64,000 nucleotides of DNA, taken from NCBI GenBank assembly GCA_028554795.2, contig CM068832.1, forward strand, positions 87,571,011 through 87,635,010, written 5' to 3'. The notes below the pieces were generated by a model. That model did no database searches and was not told the DNA's origin. It saw nothing but the letters and a program-made list of their open reading frames with translations. The stretch is from Sinohyriopsis cumingii. Its lineage: Eukaryota > Mollusca > Bivalvia > Unionida > Unionidae. Positions 32,481 through 45,265 of this stretch are shown here, piece after piece (the stretch's first letter is position 1; the number at the start of each line of letters is the position of its first letter). The position numbers and the translations under genes are program-made.

Positions 32481-32944
32481 TGGCATCCCGATGAGTTGTT
32501 TCCCATTTATGGAACAGTTTTACACCAGCATCTGAAAATTAAATGTGACATCTTTTTTATATCGGTAGCGTTGTTATTCATAAACCACTTATGTGGGAGG
32601 TTTAATGACACTTTTATATTCAACATCTTTTAGAAATATAAGATGCTTAAGCCAATGTTCTTTTTATATTAACAACTACGTTTAAAAACATCCGTCATTT
32701 CCATCGTCAACAAATCTAAATTGATACATAGAGAGAATCCCTGACAAATTCATTGTGGATAGAATATTTCCTTGTACATATACGCACCTTTAGTTGTAAC
32801 AGTAACACAGAAAGAGTGAAACCAACAACCTTTTTAAAATTTAACAAATCATTTATTTTCCAGGAAAATACTGTAAAATAAAAAATGGAGAAGAACTTTA
32901 GGTTTCAAGAGTCAAATCCAAACATATTCTAAGAATAATCCACG

Positions 32945-33690
32945 AATTAAATTGCAGAAGTCCTAGTAATAAAAGTTCTAATAATTTCAAAATCCAATCC
33001 TGATGTAAAATCCAAGATGGATGACGTTGACGTATGCTGTAGTCAGTTCTGTGCTTATCTACTGTTCTTTGTAGAAATACAAATAATGGCACACCGGTGT
33101 TGGAAATCCAAATTAAATTTGTAAGCAATGTTTTCCCAACTTTCTGTGTGAGCACTCCTCTAAATATTTAAAGAGAATAAATAATTAATCCTTCTGAAAT
33201 CCATCTGATGTGAATACTTAGTATAGATCAAATCTAGCTGCAGCAAATTAACTTGACATCAGTATGAAAAGCCCCAATACTGAGAACTCTCTCTCTACAC
33301 GTCCCTATTATAACTAACAAATGCGTAGTTGTGAAAAAATTAGATTGCGAAATCAAACGGTGGTGGTGGGGGGAGTCAGGTGATTATGTTTATATCACAT
33401 TCAAAGAATATGGCCTTGATTAGACCAATGATGTTAATCCCAGAATAAAAATTAAATAAAGGTGTTTTTTTACTCATTCCTTGTAGTCCATCATGACCTT
33501 GACAACAACCAATCATTTTAAGATAAAAGAGAACGTTGTTTGCTAATTATGAGTCCAGGTCAGAATTTAGATCTACACATGCTGTTTATAAAGTAAGTCA
33601 ATGTCTAACAATTTTCTGAAAAAAGTATCAACACTATTGAATAAATGTACATTACAATAGCATGTAAGAAAAATAAAAATGTAAAACTGA
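32945..33690. repeat. Dispersed repeat, copy B
   Basis: Partner of 28440-29205 in the same orientation, 4.5 kb away. The pair flanks the LINE fossil. It includes a purine/pyrimidine-biased GGTGGTGGGGGGAG run near 33359 that is absent from copy A. Confidence 0.7.
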
Positions 33691-35090
<1,400 letters not shown>

Positions 35091-36060
35091 CTTTGCACAC
35101 CAATTACGGAATGATAGCGCAGTTTAGTATAGACTCAGTACATTAGACGATTTAATATTCTTACAATAAATCAATGACAGTTTTTGCTCAAAATAAATTC
35201 CTTATAATATTAACATCAGATAGCAAAATTAATCATCATCAAATGCTACATGTTTGTGTCAGTTTGTCTGATTCTTTAATCGAGCATTAACATACTGGTA
35301 AATCATAAATGGCGATCATCAAGCCAATTTTTGCTAATTGTTTCAGTTACGTAAAAACTGAGTATTAGTAGCGTTCCATAAATTTCAACTGTAAACCTGA
35401 TTGCATGAAAGTAGCTGAACTTATGTTAGGGAACAGGATGTATACTCTTACTTTATACACTACAGGTAATACAAGTTCAGATTGATAACGTTGAAACATT
35501 TTGAACGAAACTTGGTATGATATTCCTGTGTTTCTTGTGGTCCTTAACATTGTCACAGAATTAGACAAAGAAATAACTTGGTTTTGTCTTAAAACAATTC
35601 GACTATTTCTCGTTGTACATGTGTACAACGTTATCTAGGGTGAATGTGTTTATCCAGGTAAGCGACTGTATTAACATGTACCTAGCCACAGAGATTACTT
35701 GTGACAGGTATCATGACTAACATGATGTCCACGGGTATTCTACCCTGACTTGTACTCACTGTCCTATGGATTTAAGTAAGACCAATTTCTAAAAACCACA
35801 CTGGTCGTTTTTGGATCACGTCAAAGAGTATACACTCTCCATTGTTCCCCAGCCATAGCGCTGATTCTGACTGTGTTCGTAGTTGACTGTTATGGTAGCT
35901 GACTGTTACTGTAGCTGACCGTGTTTGTAGCTGTGATTGTGTCTATGAAATGTGATTGTCAATGTGACTGTGGATATGACTAGAGCGGTCCGAAGTTGTC
36001 CAAAGCCGTCTAAAGTTGCTTAGAGCTATCTGGAGTTTCCAGAACATTTAATGCTACGTT
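35091..36060. other. No gene; imperfect short repeats at 35870-36030
   Basis: Around 35880-35930 the phrase GTAGCTGACTGT recurs three times, and around 35985-36030 a GTCCGAAGTTGTC-like phrase recurs with variation. These could be subrepeats of an unclassified element. No coding region seen. Confidence 0.4.
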
Positions 36061-36067
36061 CTGACGA

Positions 36068-36098
36068 TATGTATGTATGTATGTATGTACGTATGTCT
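36068..36098. repeat. (GTAT)n microsatellite
   Basis: Short run of seven GTAT units with one substitution. Confidence 0.9.
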
Positions 36099-36310
36099 GT
36101 GCCACGGACGTAGACGTAGCAAAATTGAAAAAGTGCTGTATGCTGTCTGTACGTGTAACGTATGACTGTACTCCTGGTGGATTTATAAAGGGTGCGAGCG
36201 GTCGATAAGAGTGTGGACCAACCCAAGGAATCGTGCGACCGAACAAGGGGTCTAGCAGCATACGTTTGGATCAATTGTTGTGCTTTTGCATTTTTTTTGT
36301 TTATATTCAT

Positions 36311-36410
36311 AAGATTATCGTGAATCTTAGTTGTGTTAAAATTATCGTGAATCTTAGTTGTGTTAAGATTATTGTGAATCTTAGTTGTGTTAAGATTATT
36401 TTGAATCTTA
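36311..36410. repeat. 27-bp tandem repeat, about 3.7 copies
   Basis: Unit AAGATTATCGTGAATCTTAG plus TTGTGTT, repeated with few changes; the last unit is truncated. Because 27 is a multiple of three, it produces a repetitive open frame (KIIVNLSCV repeated) that I do not regard as a gene. The unit contains an inverted AAGATT/AATCTT pair. Confidence 0.92.
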
Positions 36411-38654
36411 ATATAATTTATGTTCGAGATTAGGTGAGTCTGTTACTGTTGAGGTGTATGCGCAATCCATGAGGGTTCTTGGATCTGTACTTTATTTTGA
36501 TTTAATATTTGTTTATTTTCGATGTGTGAATGTTGTGTAGAGTGCTTGAGTAAAACGTATGTAGTGAGCGTGAGAGAATCATTGTATTTTTACATCATAT
36601 ATTTATCTGTATTAACTCATTCATAAATTTCCATCTTTCTCACATTGTGTTTGTCTTCTTCACTTAGTCCAAAAAGCCACTTTGTTTGCAATTCTCCGAC
36701 AAACATTATATATCACACGTCGTTTGGCATATAAAGCTACCACCTACAAAACATAGAACCACACAAGGTTCACTAGTTGAACAAGGTTGAGGACATTATG
36801 TTTACAAGTATGTCTTCATTGCATGAAAAGTTATTGGCATTAGAGGATGTACAATTAATGCATGGTTATTGGTATGACACGTGTCGAATGCAATACTTCA
36901 CTTTGACATAAAATGACCTGGTGTAAAGTTCTCACTTTCCCGACAGGCATGAGTCTATAGGGGTACATTTCACAACTTCCACAATAGAAAACACAAGTAT
37001 AAATACGCCAACAAATAAATGAAACTAGCGCACTGTCGTTAAACACCAACCATCATGCTTAGATGAATACTTATACTGAAATGGGTCGTTATTTTCCACA
37101 ATGCATTCATATAGCCTTGCATTAAAAAGTGTTCATGACTGAACACCTATTAAGATTGACTGCATATTACATTTATGTTTGTCTATATCAGGATCAATGT
37201 CGTTTTGTTTGCGTCTCAGAAGATTTATTTACAGGATTATGACAGACCCCATCTGACACACTCGTGCTGACGGTTCGTAGTATCGTTCTGACTTTTGGCG
37301 TTTGTAGCCTATTATAAGACAGACCCCTTTTGAGAATACCATCTTGTATGTTCGATGTATGTTTTGGCGTTTGACGTTTGCAGGTGATAAATGACACGGT
37401 TTGGATAATTTGCATTTTCTTATCGAGAAGTATACGGTAAACGACCAATGAATGACAATCATACGATATGTTGCCCATGCTGTGCATTGTAGATTATAAA
37501 ATACTTATAATGATTGTATTGTCATCTTAAAGGATTGTGACTGTAACTGTGGGACGATTAAGTTTATATCATCTTCATGCATTTCAATGAATATGGCTGC
37601 CTTTAAATGTCACAAAATCAATTCGGTACAAATGATTTATAAGAGCTTCAAATGTACTTGCACATGACTAAGGAATAGAAAGGAACTACAACGTCACAAG
37701 GAGTATAAATTGTTGGATCTCGTGAACTGATGTGTGGGCACTCCTAAATGCTACTTAGGCATTGCATTATACCAATGGAGAGTATTGTTAAATCAATATA
37801 TACATAAGAATATAATTAAGGAAAGAAAGAAAAAATTGATTTCAGAGTATAATGCAGCACAAGAACAATCGGAATAAAAATAATCAACAAAAGACGTTTC
37901 CGTCTGACTACCATTCTCCATTGGGACTAATATCACAAGGCAAACACTCAACATATAAACAAAGACATTCCTGTTAATATTTGACATCTGTATCTAGATT
38001 TAATATAACTAATGCAAGTTTACATCCGCCCTGTACTACGAAGGAATACATACCTAAATACAATTTAGTACAATTTACAGATTTTCTGTAATTCGATCAT
38101 TGGTGTAATTGTGACACTTGATGCCATTAGTGCTCCTTATAAAACTATCTTTTCCATCATCTTTTTGCGAGGATAACAAATAGAACAACCCAAACAAGAT
38201 CCTATTCAATAATACTTTTTCTAATATGTATTGACTGGTTGATCATAACAAAGATATACAGAGTATTACATTTAATTGTATTCGTATAAAACCCAACCTC
38301 GCTTCGCTGCCACTTACTTCAAACCCAATTTTCAAGCTATCAAAGTTTTATATGACAATCAACAGACCAATCAAATCATTTTTAGGATTGTGCATTTATA
38401 TATCCTCCTGCTTTCATTCATGCACAAATACATGCATAAATTGATATACATACGCAAATGTACGCTTACATGCAGACAACATTTGTAAAGACGATACAGG
38501 TAGAAAGTTGAGAATCATGTGACATTTAAAGCAAAATTGTCTTCCTCTTGAAATAATGTTAAAACCTATTAAATTTTGCCTGCACTTCAAAGGTCATTTA
38601 GAAAGTATATACATGCGTATTTGTGCAGACTAATCTGATAGTTACCGATTTGGG

Positions 38655-38659
<5 letters not shown>
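36411..38659. other. No gene recognised
   Basis: The longest frame is a 97-codon minus-strand ORF (37194-37487) containing two near-repeats of TTTTGGCGTTTG on the opposite strand. It shows no domain. I see nothing else of note. Confidence 0.45.

Positions 38660-38715
<56 letters not shown>
38660..38715. repeat. (AT)n microsatellite
   Basis: Uninterrupted AT dinucleotide tract. A poly-T run of about 20 follows at 38863-38884. Confidence 0.97.
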
Positions 38716-38718
<3 letters not shown>

Positions 38719-39687
38719 GTCTCTCAAAGAATGCCTTTACAATAAGGAGTATTACTGAACTTATTTGAGATCAACACTATAGTAGAATCCCTGATTGTAT
38801 TTGTACATATTTCCATATTTGGCTCCTTTAGACTTTGATATGACATACCTCTTCTGAGAAACTGTTTTTTTTTTTTTTTTTTTGGCATTAAAACTGGAGC
38901 GAAACCCGTGTTAGATTATAAGCCACGGTGGCTCTCTGTTACAGCAAAGCTCAATCTCACAGGTATACGTTACATGCACAGTTTACGTTTTGGTGTCAGT
39001 TTGTGTTCATTGGATGAATTTAAATATGAAATATCTTGTCGTCACTTCTTGATTACACAGACTTTGACTTTGACGACATAGACCAAATTCAATGTCCAAA
39101 TTAGGTTAAAGATACGTTATAATCAAACCATCCAAATGGATATGTATGGATTTAAAATCAGAATATCATAAAGAGGTACCAGAGATATGTCCGAACGGAC
39201 GAGCGCAAGGCTAATATAACGATACTAAGCTGTGCGAAATGTAACATTATTTTGATGCGTTATGCTTCACTTTTATAAACGATCTCTAAAAAATTGATTT
39301 CTAATAAAAGGAAACTTTATACAAGATCTTCAGGAAGTAAATGCTTTATAACTTCTCTACAAATGCGTTTTCATGTGAGCAATGTACTTATGTGCTGCAT
39401 CTATACTAGCTGAATTCTTTCGATTTCCTCTAAAATTAGAGCAAATTATTAATGTATCCGAAGTCATCAAATACATTACGTACTTTAATAAAGATCGGTC
39501 TTCCTTCATGTTTTGTTTTGTGTACGAATGCATTCGCACTTATAAACAGAACAATTCGAATCCGTGATATTAAGTTAAGGAAGTGTGAGAAAGAATTTAT
39601 GTTTTTTGCCGAATAATACAACACTCAAATTAATTTATAAATTAATTAATTACAAAGACACTCTTCTTTTAACTCAAAATAATTTAG

Positions 39688-39691
<4 letters not shown>

Positions 39692-39755
<64 letters not shown>
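39692..39755. repeat. (AT)n microsatellite
   Basis: Uninterrupted AT tract of about 64 bp. Confidence 0.97.
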
Positions 39756-39758
<3 letters not shown>

Positions 39759-39845
39759 AATATACGTTTATTACAACATGAAATGAAACGTCGTCGTTTA
39801 ATTCTTGCTAAGTCCGGTTAATAAAAGTTTTCTTTTACAAAACAA

Positions 39846-40140
39846 GGGACCGATCCGGTGGTTTAGTAGTTAAAGCGTCCGCCTCAGATGCGGAAGGTCG
39901 TGTGTTCGATCCATGGCCGAGGCACACCAAAGACTTATACAATATATACTAACAGCTGCCTCGCTTGGCGCTCAGCATTAAGAGTTTAGTGTTAAGACTG
40001 CTTGACCTGGTGTCAGGATAATGTGACTGGGTGGGATATCATACCTCAGTACTAGATATCACTATAAACTGCCACACTGCGGACACTGCAGCGATATGAC
40101 TAAAAAATGGTCAAAGCTACCTTTAAAATCAAAATCACAC
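39846..40140 (+). mobile_element. tRNA-derived SINE, family 1, full head and body
   Basis: The head begins GACCGATCCGGTGGTTTAG with an A-box-like TGGTTTAGTAGTT (about 39859-39871) and a B box GTTCGATCC (39903-39911), the internal RNA polymerase III promoter. The head does not fold as a functional tRNA. A unique body of about 200 bp follows and matches the inverted copy at 40572-40740. It ends near a CA-rich tail at about 40140. Confidence 0.75.
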
Positions 40141-40571
40141 ACAAACACGTGCTGAACAAGGACTTGTAAATTCACAAGTAAGGAGTCCATTACGTAAAGC
40201 TGATAGAACAAAGGTTTAATAGCGATACACATTGATCAAGTTAGATGCATGAAATATAATTACGGAAGAGAAAACTGGTGAAAGTGGTTAGGAAAGTGGT
40301 TACATTATACGTATACCTGCAAATTAAAATCATGTGGTATAAGCAATTGAAGTTTACAGTTAATGAAAGACATCTTGAACTTGAAACCTGTAAGTAAACG
40401 TACGCGTTACCTCCCCTGGGAAAAAAACACTCTTAATAATAAAATAATCAATTTGTACCTACAAATTTTACTAGATTGCATTGCTCGACCTATATTCCTA
40501 GCGTGGGTATGTGATTTGGGATTTCAAAATAGTTTTAACAATTTTGAAGTCATATCGCATAGCTGTTAAAA

Positions 40572-40740
40572 TGCGGCAGTTTATAGTGATGTCTAGCACT
40601 CAAGCATATATCATGAAGTCCCTACCTTGTCACATTATGTTAACATCAGGCGACCAGTCAGTCCTACAACTAACCCCTTAATGCTGAATGCGTAACGATG
40701 CAGCTGTTACTATCAGTTTTCTAAGTCTCTGGTATAATAC
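40572..40740 (-). mobile_element. tRNA-derived SINE, family 1, inverted body fragment
   Basis: GGCAGTTTATAGTGAT, GTCACATTAT, CTTAATGCTGA and CAGCTGTTA follow in the same order as in the reverse complement of the 39846 SINE body. The tRNA-like head has decayed beyond about 40740. The copy is clearly older than its neighbour. Confidence 0.7.
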
Positions 40741-42440
40741 TAGTGTGAACAAGTACAATATACAAATAGTAGAACAAAAACTAAACATGTACTATTCAGC
40801 CTCGTCGAATTCTTTCGGACAAGCTACTTCATAGTTTTAATACTTTATTATTGATATTCAATGTCACAGCGATGATTCATGTCTGGCTTGATTCACCATA
40901 TGCCAGTTTAACGTCATATTGTACATATAAAATTGTCAAGAAGCTTTCCGTCGGATCATGACTTTGAATGCCCTAAAGTAAACAAATGCGCGTATATTAT
41001 CCATTCTAAACTATATATCTCACATACGTCTGAATATGCTTTGCCCATGTTACGATCACATTTAGTCATTTCGTCACGTTTAGTCAGCTACACTTGCAAC
41101 ATCAAATATATCATCACGGAAGTTTAGCTTCAGATATCAACGTAGACTTTGACAAATTCATACCGCATGTGTCAACTGTCTTAGTTTTCATATAATCTAA
41201 CCCATTAATCTTCGTCACATTTACACTACTGATACTAAGTGACATTATAATACTCTTATTCGTCCTGAAAAAGTAGCCTTATCCATACCCATGCAGCTAT
41301 TAAAACTCTTACAGTGACATTTGAAATATGCGATAATAGACGAGGAGTAATAATGACTTATTATTTGTAGATAAGCAACAAAATCTCAAGTTACCATCTT
41401 CACCTATAAGAGAACTATTTAATTATTAAAGAGTAGGCCAACTATTCGGGGAATGTACAAGTCATGGTCCGAAGAAGCCACATGCAGAGAGTAGTATTGT
41501 TTTCAATATCCGTATGTGCATTAGGTTCGGAACACTGCCTGCATGAAGTGCACTAATTTGGGAACAGCTCATTCAGTATCAAGTTGATCTTATAATATGA
41601 CTATATAGAGCTGAATATATGGCATACAACAGTTATTTCATCATATATCTTATCAAAGCTCCGTATATGGCATTTTATAAAGATTATCATAAACTCTATA
41701 ATGCCATGGCATATTTCTTTACAATTTCTTTCCACAACTCACACAATAGATATTGATTATAGGCGTTTAAATACTGTTAACAAGTGTTACTTTTCGAACC
41801 GTGCCATTTGTATTTAAATTTCGATCGCAAATTGATATAAAAGTCTATATATGAAAATATAAGGACTCAAATATATTTATGTATTATACATATACAAGTT
41901 CTAATGCAGTGGCGGAGACATGCAGTAAACGAAAACCTGTATGCGCTGAGTTTCATTCGACATTTATAGGATATAAGGATGAAGAACATGATACAATAAG
42001 TAGAAGTTACACTTCGTTCTAAAAGTTTAGTGACATCCGTAGTTTTATAATGGACATGTGAAATGTAATTTGTCAGTCATTGTGTTTCACGTCTTCTCCT
42101 TCAGGTTGCAGATGTTGTGTCGGATTAACAAAAGCATTCATTTACTACGGTATTTCACGTAAAATACGAATATAACAAGTCCACCGATTTGAGTAAATAA
42201 TAGCAAGCATGGCTTTATAAATTGACTGAGTTCTATACATGCAAAAATTCACATGTTATACCATTGTAAAGCAAACCTGAACACAACAGAATGTCGTTAT
42301 ATGTATTATGATTTACTAGCACGTGTCAATAATAGTGGATGTTAGCTACCTATCAAAGATCTAACAATCTAAAAAATGACGCATGAGCAACAGCGCTTGT
42401 AAGATAAACAATTTCAAATTTTCAATCTTATTTGTACTTT
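40741..42440. other. No gene recognised
   Basis: AT-rich DNA without recognisable coding or repeat structure. Confidence 0.5.
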
Positions 42441-42444
42441 GCTG

Positions 42445-42600
42445 TATTTGTCTTTCACCATTACCGATCATTGCCATCTCACCTGTATCCTCCTGGGTTC
42501 GAGTTTCGGGTCCGGTCAAAGTAGGTCCGTGAGAAGCGTCCCATTGGTCGGTGGTTCTTGCCAATAATTTCCATGGTTCTCCCTCCATCAGTTACATTTA
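42445..42600 (+). mobile_element. tRNA(Leu/Ser)-like SINE, family 2, plus copy
   Basis: B box GGTTCGAGTTTC lies at 42496-42507, preceded by GATCATTGCCATC, and is followed by a body ending CCATGGTTCTCCCTCCAT. The A-box part is eroded. The opposite strand encodes a spurious frame containing MAMIGNGER, which is shared with the second copy. Confidence 0.65.
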
Positions 42601-42658
42601 ACAGTTATCTTGCACTGAGAAAATGGTGTTAAACTCAAAACAAACACGAGTTTATCTC

Positions 42659-42833
42659 CAGCAGCGTCACTAGAGGGTGCGGGTGTGTGGACCTCACTGA
42701 GTAACACCATCAGAGAGGGTGACACAAAAATGACATTACTAAGGATTATGTATTGTTAATTACGGAAGGAGGTCCATGGGGTTAACACCATGAGGTACCG
42801 TACTGGGTGACACCAATCCTTGTGACGCTACTG
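42659..42833. mobile_element. hAT-type MITE with 8-bp target duplication
   Basis: The 175-bp element has 12-bp terminal inverted repeats, CAGCAGCGTCAC on the left and GTGACGCTACTG on the right (one mismatch). It is flanked by a perfect 8-bp duplication TTTATCTC (42651-42658 and 42834-42841). An 8-bp duplication and CAG...GCGT ends are hallmarks of hAT elements. There is no coding capacity, so it is a non-autonomous derivative. Confidence 0.88.
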
Positions 42834-43178
42834 TTTATCTCCTACCAAAATTATGTAAGGGATTAAATTTTTATACAATTTTCACCCGTCCATTTGGTAA
42901 TATTAAACCCGGCAGGTGAACATATCGGCAATATTAAATATATTTGTTAAGATGTTGTTATGGAATGCAACATGACGTGCTGTGTAGCGTGGGCGAAAAA
43001 GAAGTAGGTTTACGGTAAAATTAAACGCGTGTCTAGTTCCTGAGGAGTGAACCCCGCCAATACTTAAGTGTGATATCTGATTATTTTTGTTTGTTGAAAA
43101 CATTATGCCCTCATCATCTCATTCAAATTGCACTAATTAAACTTTATACATTTAGCGAAGCACCTAATTAGTCTCAAA

Positions 43179-43553
43179 ATGGTTTGCTCGGATATGTATA
43201 GTTGGTCACTTGCAATAAATGTAGGTAAATGCGTGAAAGTACACGAGTCCTTGAATATTAAGCAGCCTTGCTTGAGAAGTACACATATCATTATGCACTG
43301 TGTACTGCAGGTGACCGTATTGGATGTCAACTATTACGTAATTATATTGCAGCAACATTCTAACGTGTTCAATAACACATTATTCCCGTTAACTACGAGC
43401 CATGACCACATGACCTCGTATCGTTGCTTACAATGTACCTGCAATACATGTAGCTATTGCATAAGTGCATGTATGACACGTTATAAGCAACGATACAAGA
43501 GCCTGTGGTTACGACCTAGTCAATCCATAACAGCCATTATACCCGATTCGTAA
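43179..43553 (+). other. Open frame, probably not a gene
   Basis: A 124-codon plus-strand ORF with cysteines scattered through the C-terminal half. Its last third overlaps the foldback structure at 43401-43515, so the frame is probably incidental. No domain recognised. Confidence 0.15.
43401..43515. repeat. Foldback element, ~45-bp imperfect arms
   Basis: GTATCGTTGCTTA (about 43418) and its exact complement TAAGCAACGATAC (about 43484) form the perfect core. Similarity extends outward (ACCACA-G-CTC) and inward (ATACATG). The whole folds into one long hairpin, as expected for a small MITE or foldback element. Confidence 0.75.
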
Positions 43554-44430
43554 CGGAAATTGCATGAAATGATGATGGCTCAGGTAAATATTCCGTAAAA
43601 CGTGATGCGGCAGGGCAGGATCAGGTCAAGTGTTGGAGTGGCTGTGGGTGGTTCCTAACTTTCAGAAGGGACCCGACGATTCTCGAATGTGCACCGAAAC
43701 AAAAAGTTTGTGTCTGTTTACTTCGAGTGTGCACAATACATAATAAACGTGCGGACGAATAAAACAATATTCAAATTTCAAGTGACATGCCTGGTTATAT
43801 CAAATGTGTACGTGATTTTTAAACTGGACTTTTGACGTATTTACTCTCCTGGTGTCAGCAAGAAGGTAGCTGATGGAATTTTAAATGACTATGCATTTGA
43901 TGCCTTCTATTTGCTTTAATCTTTTATGCTTTTTAAATAAAGTAGAGGGAGACAATGTATACTTGGACTATTTCACCCCCAGAAGAATGACCACATTAAT
44001 ACTGGTTCTGATGTACAGTTTCCTACATCGTAGAGGGTTAAATTGTTACAGACAAATAATTTCCGAGGTTTTTATCACAGGTCATTATAGTTATTTTATA
44101 AAAGATCTAAAATATTTTAATTTTTGTTAAAACTAATTTAATATCCATTATTTTTGGTGTTTGAATGTTTAATGCAATATGTTTTATAGAGTATGCAGCT
44201 TGACCTTACTTAAGATGTGCATCTATCAAACAAACTGTTAGCTTAGTTTAGTCATTTTCACTTAACCTGACTTTAGCCAGTTTAAAAAGCCCTTACCGTT
44301 ATTGTATTTTGTACATGATATAATTAATTCATTGCACTAACTTCAGCTGGTAATATCTATTATAGCAAAAGTGATTTTCTCTATTTTATTGCCTTTTAAA
44401 TGGAATGTATTATGGACTAGTTCAGGTTGA
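43554..44430. other. No gene recognised
   Basis: An 81-codon frame at 43885-44130 shows no domain. I see nothing else. Confidence 0.5.
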
Positions 44431-44436
44431 TTTTCA

Positions 44437-44724
44437 ACCTGATTAAAATCAGAACTCCACTGTCCTACATGTAAATTTTACAAATACCGCTTAGGGGTCC
44501 TTTCAATTAGCAAATGGAAATATATCTTTCTGAAATTTGTAAGTGACCAAATTGTTCGCCTCACATTGATGTTGCTCGGCCATACTTCGCAGTCCCCAAA
44601 TGCGAATGTATAAGACTTCATCTGATTCGTTGATAACAATAGCTATTATGTTAATGACATAGGTCACCAGAACATGATCTATAAGCTGTCTGTAGGACAG
44701 GGAAATCTGATTTTAATCAGATTG
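44437..44724. mobile_element. MITE with ~34-bp terminal inverted repeats
   Basis: The left arm (44437-44470) reads CTGATTAAAATCAGA then CTCCACTGTCCTACA. The reverse complement of the right arm (44691-44724) reads CTGATTAAAATCAGA then TTTCCCTGTCCTACA. The arm tips contain the palindrome CTGATTAAAATCAG. About 220 bp of non-coding interior. Target duplication not resolved, so superfamily is open. Confidence 0.8.
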
Positions 44725-45035
44725 GGCGGATTTTTTGAGCACATAAGAATGCCATTATGTTGAAAAATGTCCTTAGATAATGCATGATTTCCACAACTAA
44801 AACCTAGAAAGAACGTTTATCCGTAGTACATAAAAGTAGTAATGGGGTATGCCAGCATTACCTCCACTGTGCATATTGAATAGCAAAAACAACTTCTCTT
44901 TAAACATATCATTCTTAGACGGCCATACTATATGCACAGAGCCCCAATTAAGTCCATATAGGTATTAGTATTGTGTGATCTAATTGAGGTTGTAATGCTG
45001 AAATACATAAGTTGTTTTTCTTGTTGTTGTAGAGT

Positions 45036-45265
45036 TTGACGCCATTTTCAGGCTATACATGGCGGCCAATATCAATGGTGGAAGAAGAACCCGGGAAAAT
45101 CTCGGAAAGAACCCCCGGCCCACGAGAATCTACTGGTAAGCTTTCCCACATACCAACATTAGCCAAATCCGAGACTCGAACCCACACAGGCATATGTGCG
45201 ATGGCAATGATCCGTAACGGAGAGCGCTTTAGACAACTCGGCCATTCGGGGCCCCGAAATATATA
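45036..45265 (-). mobile_element. tRNA(Leu/Ser)-like SINE, family 2, minus copy
   Basis: Read on the minus strand, the A box TGGCCGAGTTGTC (45232-45244) and B box GGTTCGAGTCTC (45171-45182) both match pol III consensus well. They are separated by a segment long enough for the variable arm of a Leu/Ser-type tRNA. The body then resembles 42510-42600 in inverted order. This is the better preserved copy. The open frame on the plus strand (45036-45266) is a by-product. Confidence 0.75.

Noticed and set aside
36311..36410. CRISPR-like array
   Set aside because: Units are contiguous without distinct spacers, and the genome is eukaryotic.
36233..36433. 66-codon frame with KIIVNLSCV repeats
   Set aside because: Produced by the 27-bp tandem repeat, whose length is a multiple of three.
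39847..39930. A tRNA gene at the SINE head
   Set aside because: A and B boxes are present, but the arms do not pair as in a functional tRNA, and a SINE body follows that is repeated nearby.
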